Source: Cyclina sinensis
Lineage: Eukaryota > Mollusca > Bivalvia > Venerida > Veneridae
Direction: 5' to 3'
Length of the DNA stretch: 64,000 nucleotides
Assembly (NCBI GenBank): GCA_012932295.1
Contig: JAAONU010000013.1
Span: forward strand, 41,306,627-41,370,626
Every line of letters begins with the position of its first letter. The first letter of the stretch is position 1. The position numbers and the translations under genes were made by a program. Shown here piece after piece: positions 60,555 through 64,000 of this stretch. Under the pieces are notes generated by a model that was not told where the DNA came from, did not search any database, and worked only from the letters and a program-made list of their open reading frames with translations.

Positions 60555-61430
60555 AGAATTATGGAATATATCATGTCTGGCCTTCAATTCCAGACTGTAC
60601 TAATATATGTTGATGATATTTTAGTGTTTACAACAAATTTCGAAACACATTTATCCCAGCTTGAGGAGGTCCTCAAGAGGCTAGAAAAGGCGAATCTCAA
60701 AGTTATGTACAAGAAAGTACATTTATTGCAAGTTCAATTACACTTTCTAGGGCACATTGTGAACAGAGATGGCATCATACCAAATGATGAAAAGGTCAAA
60801 GTTGTAAAAGATTGGCCTATACCAAAGAATTCAAAACAACTATCTTCCTTCCTAGGCGTTCAATAAAAGGATTTGCAAGGATAGCACACCCTTTTCACCA
60901 ACTTATACATAAAGATGGCAAAATTCATTTGGAATGAAGAGTGCCAAAAAGCTTTCAATACATTAAAGCAAACATTAACAGAAGCACCAAAATTATGTTA
61001 TCCTAATTCCCATGACTTAAACATATTAGACACAGACTGTAGTTCATATTGTCTTGGAAGTATTTTGCAACAAAAGCAAGGTGACACTACACGCGTCATA
61101 AGCTTACTACAGTCATACTTTAAACCACCCGGAAAGACAGTATTATGTTACACGCAAAGAATTACTAGCTATAGTAGAGTCAGTGAAACATTTTTACAAC
61201 TACTTATATGGTATTCATTTCTTAATCAGGACAGAACATTCAGCTCTTTCATGGGCTTTGAAATTTCAAACGCCTATAGGACAATTGAGTAGGTGGATGA
61301 ATACACTTAGTTTATATGATTTTGAGGTAGAACACAGGAGTGGTGTTCACCATGGAAAATCAGATGCATTATCACCCTTTGGTACTTGCAAATATTGTGA
61401 TAAACTAGAAACTTTTGACAAGTTTTGATA
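60555..61430 (+). pseudogene. Ty3/gypsy reverse transcriptase C-terminus and RNase H relic
   Basis: From 60,561: the RT active-site box LIYVDDILVF (YVDD at 60,606-60,617), then LHFLGHIVNRDGI and KQLSSFLG, the RT thumb/connection. RNase H follows: FIWNEECQKAF (60,921), the first acidic residue in LDTDCSSYCLGSIL, then, after frame changes near 61,100 and 61,190, TEHSALSWAL, and the closing HRSGVHHGKSDALS (about 61,336-61,375). It copied element RNA into DNA and removed the RNA strand. The fingers/palm before YVDD are absent, so it is non-functional. Confidence 0.85.
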
Positions 61431-61880
61431 AAGTACCCAAGTCGGAACAATGTATCGGTTCTCGTGTTGGGACCGTTGGCCCATCAAATCAAGATGCAGT
61501 CATGTATGTTACAGAAGAGACCTTAAGTATAGTAAAAGGTGAAAGTAACAGTTGTGAAGATACAAACTTCCTGACAAGGGCCCTGGAAGGTGGTATGTCT
61601 GAAAAAGCAGTTGAAAGAGCGGGCGAGAATTCCAATAGGACCTTTGACCCCCTGAGGAATTCTTTTAGTTTGACAGATGACTTGCAGGATTTGTGGATTT
61701 ATCAAAAACCATGCAAGATGATTCTGACTTTGGAAAAATTTAAGAGAGTTTAGCTCAAAATAAAAGACCTACCGCTGACGAAATTTCACATTTAAGCAGC
61801 GAATTCAAGGCCTATTGGACTCAATGGCCAAGTTTAATATTACATGTTAATGTTGTGTACAGATTACATACAAATAAGTT
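61431..61880 (+). other. Linker between RNase H and integrase, decayed
   Basis: The frame 61,415-61,753 is open for 112 codons but has no recognisable domain. It corresponds in position to the variable spacer between RNase H and the integrase zinc-binding region. Confidence 0.5.
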
Positions 61881-62995
61881 GGGGGAGGAACAATACCAGA
61901 TTTTAGTACCACATAATCTTAGGGACACAGTACTTCACTATATTCATGTCCATAAAACTGCAGGACATTTATTTGAAAAGAAGTCATATCAAAGACTGAA
62001 ACAGTTTTAATTTTTACTGGTTAAACAGTAAAAAAGATGTACCCCAACACTGTAAAAAATGAATAAAATGCCAAGGCAGGAAAATGCCCTTTAGAGCAAT
62101 AAAAGCACCATTAAAGTCTTATGTTACTGGTGTACCTTTAGAAAAGGCGGGATAGACTTAATTGGCCCTTTCCCATTAACTAAGAAAGGAAATACGTACA
62201 TATTGTCTGTGCAATGTTATTTCATAAAGTAGGTAGAAATGTACCTATTACCTGATATGAAAGTAGACACAATGGCCACAGTATTAGTAAATGAATTTAT
62301 ATGCAGATATGGTCTTATGACAAAAATTGTGACTGACCAGGGAAGGCAATTCGAATCAAACTTATTTCAGGAATTATGTAAAAGGCTGGACATAGTTAAA
62401 CTGAGGTCTATAGCCTTTCACCTAGAGACCTGTGTTCACATAGAGAGAATGAACCGCAGTATAGAAGACATGTTAAGCAAATACATTTCTGCAAACCAGA
62501 AAGACTGAGATGATTGGATTTCAGTGTTACTTTTAGCTTACAGATCATCTGTTCATGCTAGTACTAACAAAACCCCTTAGCAGGTGATGTTTGGACATGC
62601 TCCAAGATTACCTATCGATATTTTGTATGGACAAGGACCTCAAGGGTGTTTTTAATTTTCCAGTGATCAATTTGTCCAAAACTTACAAGACAATCTCAGA
62701 AAATGTCACAATCAAGCACATAATGCAAAGCTGACTGCAGCAAGGCAGCAATAGCATGATTATGATACCCGTTTAAATCTTATTTTTTACAAGGAAAATG
62801 ACCTTTTGTGTGCCAAGATATTTAATAGGGAAAAGGGGCTTAGTCCAAAACTTAGTTTTAAGTGGGAATGACCCTTTAGAGTAGTAAAATAAATTTCTAC
62901 TCTTGTATTACAGATTAAGAAAGTTAAGACAGGAAAGGTCTTAAATGTGCATCATAACCGACTGAAGCCATATAATGCATGGACTAGGACACATG
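61881..62995 (+). pseudogene. Ty3/gypsy integrase relic
   Basis: A zinc-binding region is seen as HYIHVHKTAGHL followed by a C-x2-C around 62,040-62,075. The DDE core: first Asp in DLIGPFPLTKKGN (about 62,156), second in IVTDQGRQFESN (about 62,328), and Glu in ERMNRSIEDML (about 62,442). Then LLLAYRSSVHAST and a GPY/F-like C-terminal module (LSFKWE-stop-PFRVV, about 62,850-62,890) ending HHNRLKPYNAW. At least five in-frame stops or shifts inactivate it. No envelope-like frame follows before the polypurine tract. Confidence 0.85.
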
Positions 62996-63275
62996 TGGTA
63001 CTGTCATAGCAGCATACACCAACTTAAAAATTAAATTTGTATTATGTATGACGTATTCTGTCAGGCTATTTATATTGCTATATCGTGTTGTTAAATGTAT
63101 AGTTGTGAATTTTTGTAATAAAATTGTAGCAATGGCAGGTATTTTACTAAGATGTCTTGTTTCAAGAGACAATAACCAATTTAGATGCCAAATGATTCAT
63201 GCACCAAAGTAAGGAACATGAAGAACTGCCGCTATACTGATGACAATATATATATTGGCCTTCCTTCCATCGTGT

Positions 63276-63288
63276 GCAAGGGGGAGAC
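63276..63288 (+). other. Polypurine-tract-like sequence
   Basis: GCAAGGGGGAGA lies about 280 bp beyond the integrase end, the usual place for the plus-strand primer next to a 3' LTR. The following bases do not start with TGTAACCCC, so the 3' LTR seems lost or replaced. Confidence 0.5.
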
Positions 63289-63299
63289 ATGCGTTTTTC

Positions 63300-64000
63300 A
63301 CAAAAAACATCTAGTTACAACTTTGATTTATGTTTTCCCTGCCTGAACCTTTACATGTATACATTTGAACGTGATCTAAGCCTAAACAATGAGTGTGACG
63401 AAGAGACAATCCGTGAAACTTAACACAGAACAGATAATCCAGAATTTCCATACTTAATTGGTAGATTTGGTATGGTGAACACATGATTTCGATTTTGAGG
63501 TCCGTGGGTCAGCTGGCAAGGTAACAATAATGATCACCATGAAACGCTTTCCAAACAAAGAAGCCATGGACAACAGAGTTTAGGATGATTGCCTGGTTAC
63601 ATAGTTATTTTTTCTTATTTTGATTTTAGCGCCAGAGTGCAGGATGAAGCAGTCTTTTTTTCGATTTTGTTTTTCAGTAATTATATATAGGAAGTTGAAA
63701 CTACGTTTTTCAAAGTCGATACATAACTTGTTCACGAGGGATGAAGTCAGGATGTCGAAATTCAAGGTCGTGATGAACTTCAGTTAAAACATGCAATGAC
63801 GGATTACGCATGTGTGCCCAAAACTTTAAACAATTACTGTTTTACCTACACATTTCCTGAAATTTAGATAACAATAACTGTTGTCTTTCAACCAATGATT
63901 TTATAAACTAAAGTGCTCATTTCCAGAGCTTATTAAACATGTATGAAAGCAAAATATTTCTAACTAGTCTGACCAGCCGCAATTGTAAACCTGCTTTGAA
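63300..64000. other. No gene seen
   Basis: A+T-rich sequence without recognisable exon or repeat. It was inspected for a copy of the 54.2-55.2 kb sequence (a 3' LTR) and none was found by eye. Confidence 0.45.

Overview
This is A+T-rich, gene-poor nuclear DNA from an animal, most likely a bivalve mollusc and probably a heterodont clam. The grounds are short coding exons in long introns, tRNA-derived SINEs, a mariner, pogo/Tigger and Ty3/gypsy remains, and many copies of a bivalve-type repeat architecture: terminal hairpin, tetranucleotide run (CCGT/ACGG), then tandem core units of about 145-165 bp. Nothing points to a prokaryote or an organelle. The species call is inference, because no marker gene is present.

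Layout. Bases 1 to about 23,700 hold no gene I can support: A+T-rich DNA with microsatellites, a short 40-bp tandem repeat, a purine-biased CAGAGCA-like tract and one tRNA-derived SINE. From 23.7 to 28.4 kb lies a repeat cluster: two hairpin/CCGT elements, a TTAA-bounded MITE, a 948-bp foldback element and a scrap of Ty3/gypsy reverse transcriptase. From 29.8 to 31.4 kb, three phase-compatible minus-strand exons form the 3' end of an unrecognised gene with a tyrosine-containing tail. From 31.4 to 41.5 kb there is a direct segmental duplication. Copy A is interrupted by a Tigger-like transposase and copy B by a hairpin element. A minus-strand cAMP-receptor-like GPCR (37.4-38.4 kb, one exon, frameshifted near TM7) sits between the copies. 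From 45.6 to 49.4 kb, four minus-strand exons encode the C-terminal half of a tetraspanin whose 5' exons are not visible. From 49.65 to 50.98 kb is a structurally complete but coding-dead mariner. From 51 to 54.2 kb there are stacked hairpin elements, an (AT)n-T-G tract and G-rich repeats. From about 55.1 to 63.3 kb there is a decayed Ty3/gypsy element with two hairpin elements nested in it. The last 700 bp show nothing.

How it fits together. The three host genes (unknown 3' end, GPCR, tetraspanin) are all on the minus strand, and two are membrane proteins. The duplicated block lies immediately 5' of both the unknown-gene exons and the GPCR, so it may carry shared upstream DNA; that is inference. 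The most informative observation is that copy A supplies a clean empty site for the hairpin element in copy B. It shows insertion into an oligo-T target without target-site duplication, as expected of Helentron-type rolling-circle elements. Several non-matching element families here share an almost exact 145-bp core period. I found no convincing new enzymatic or defence system.
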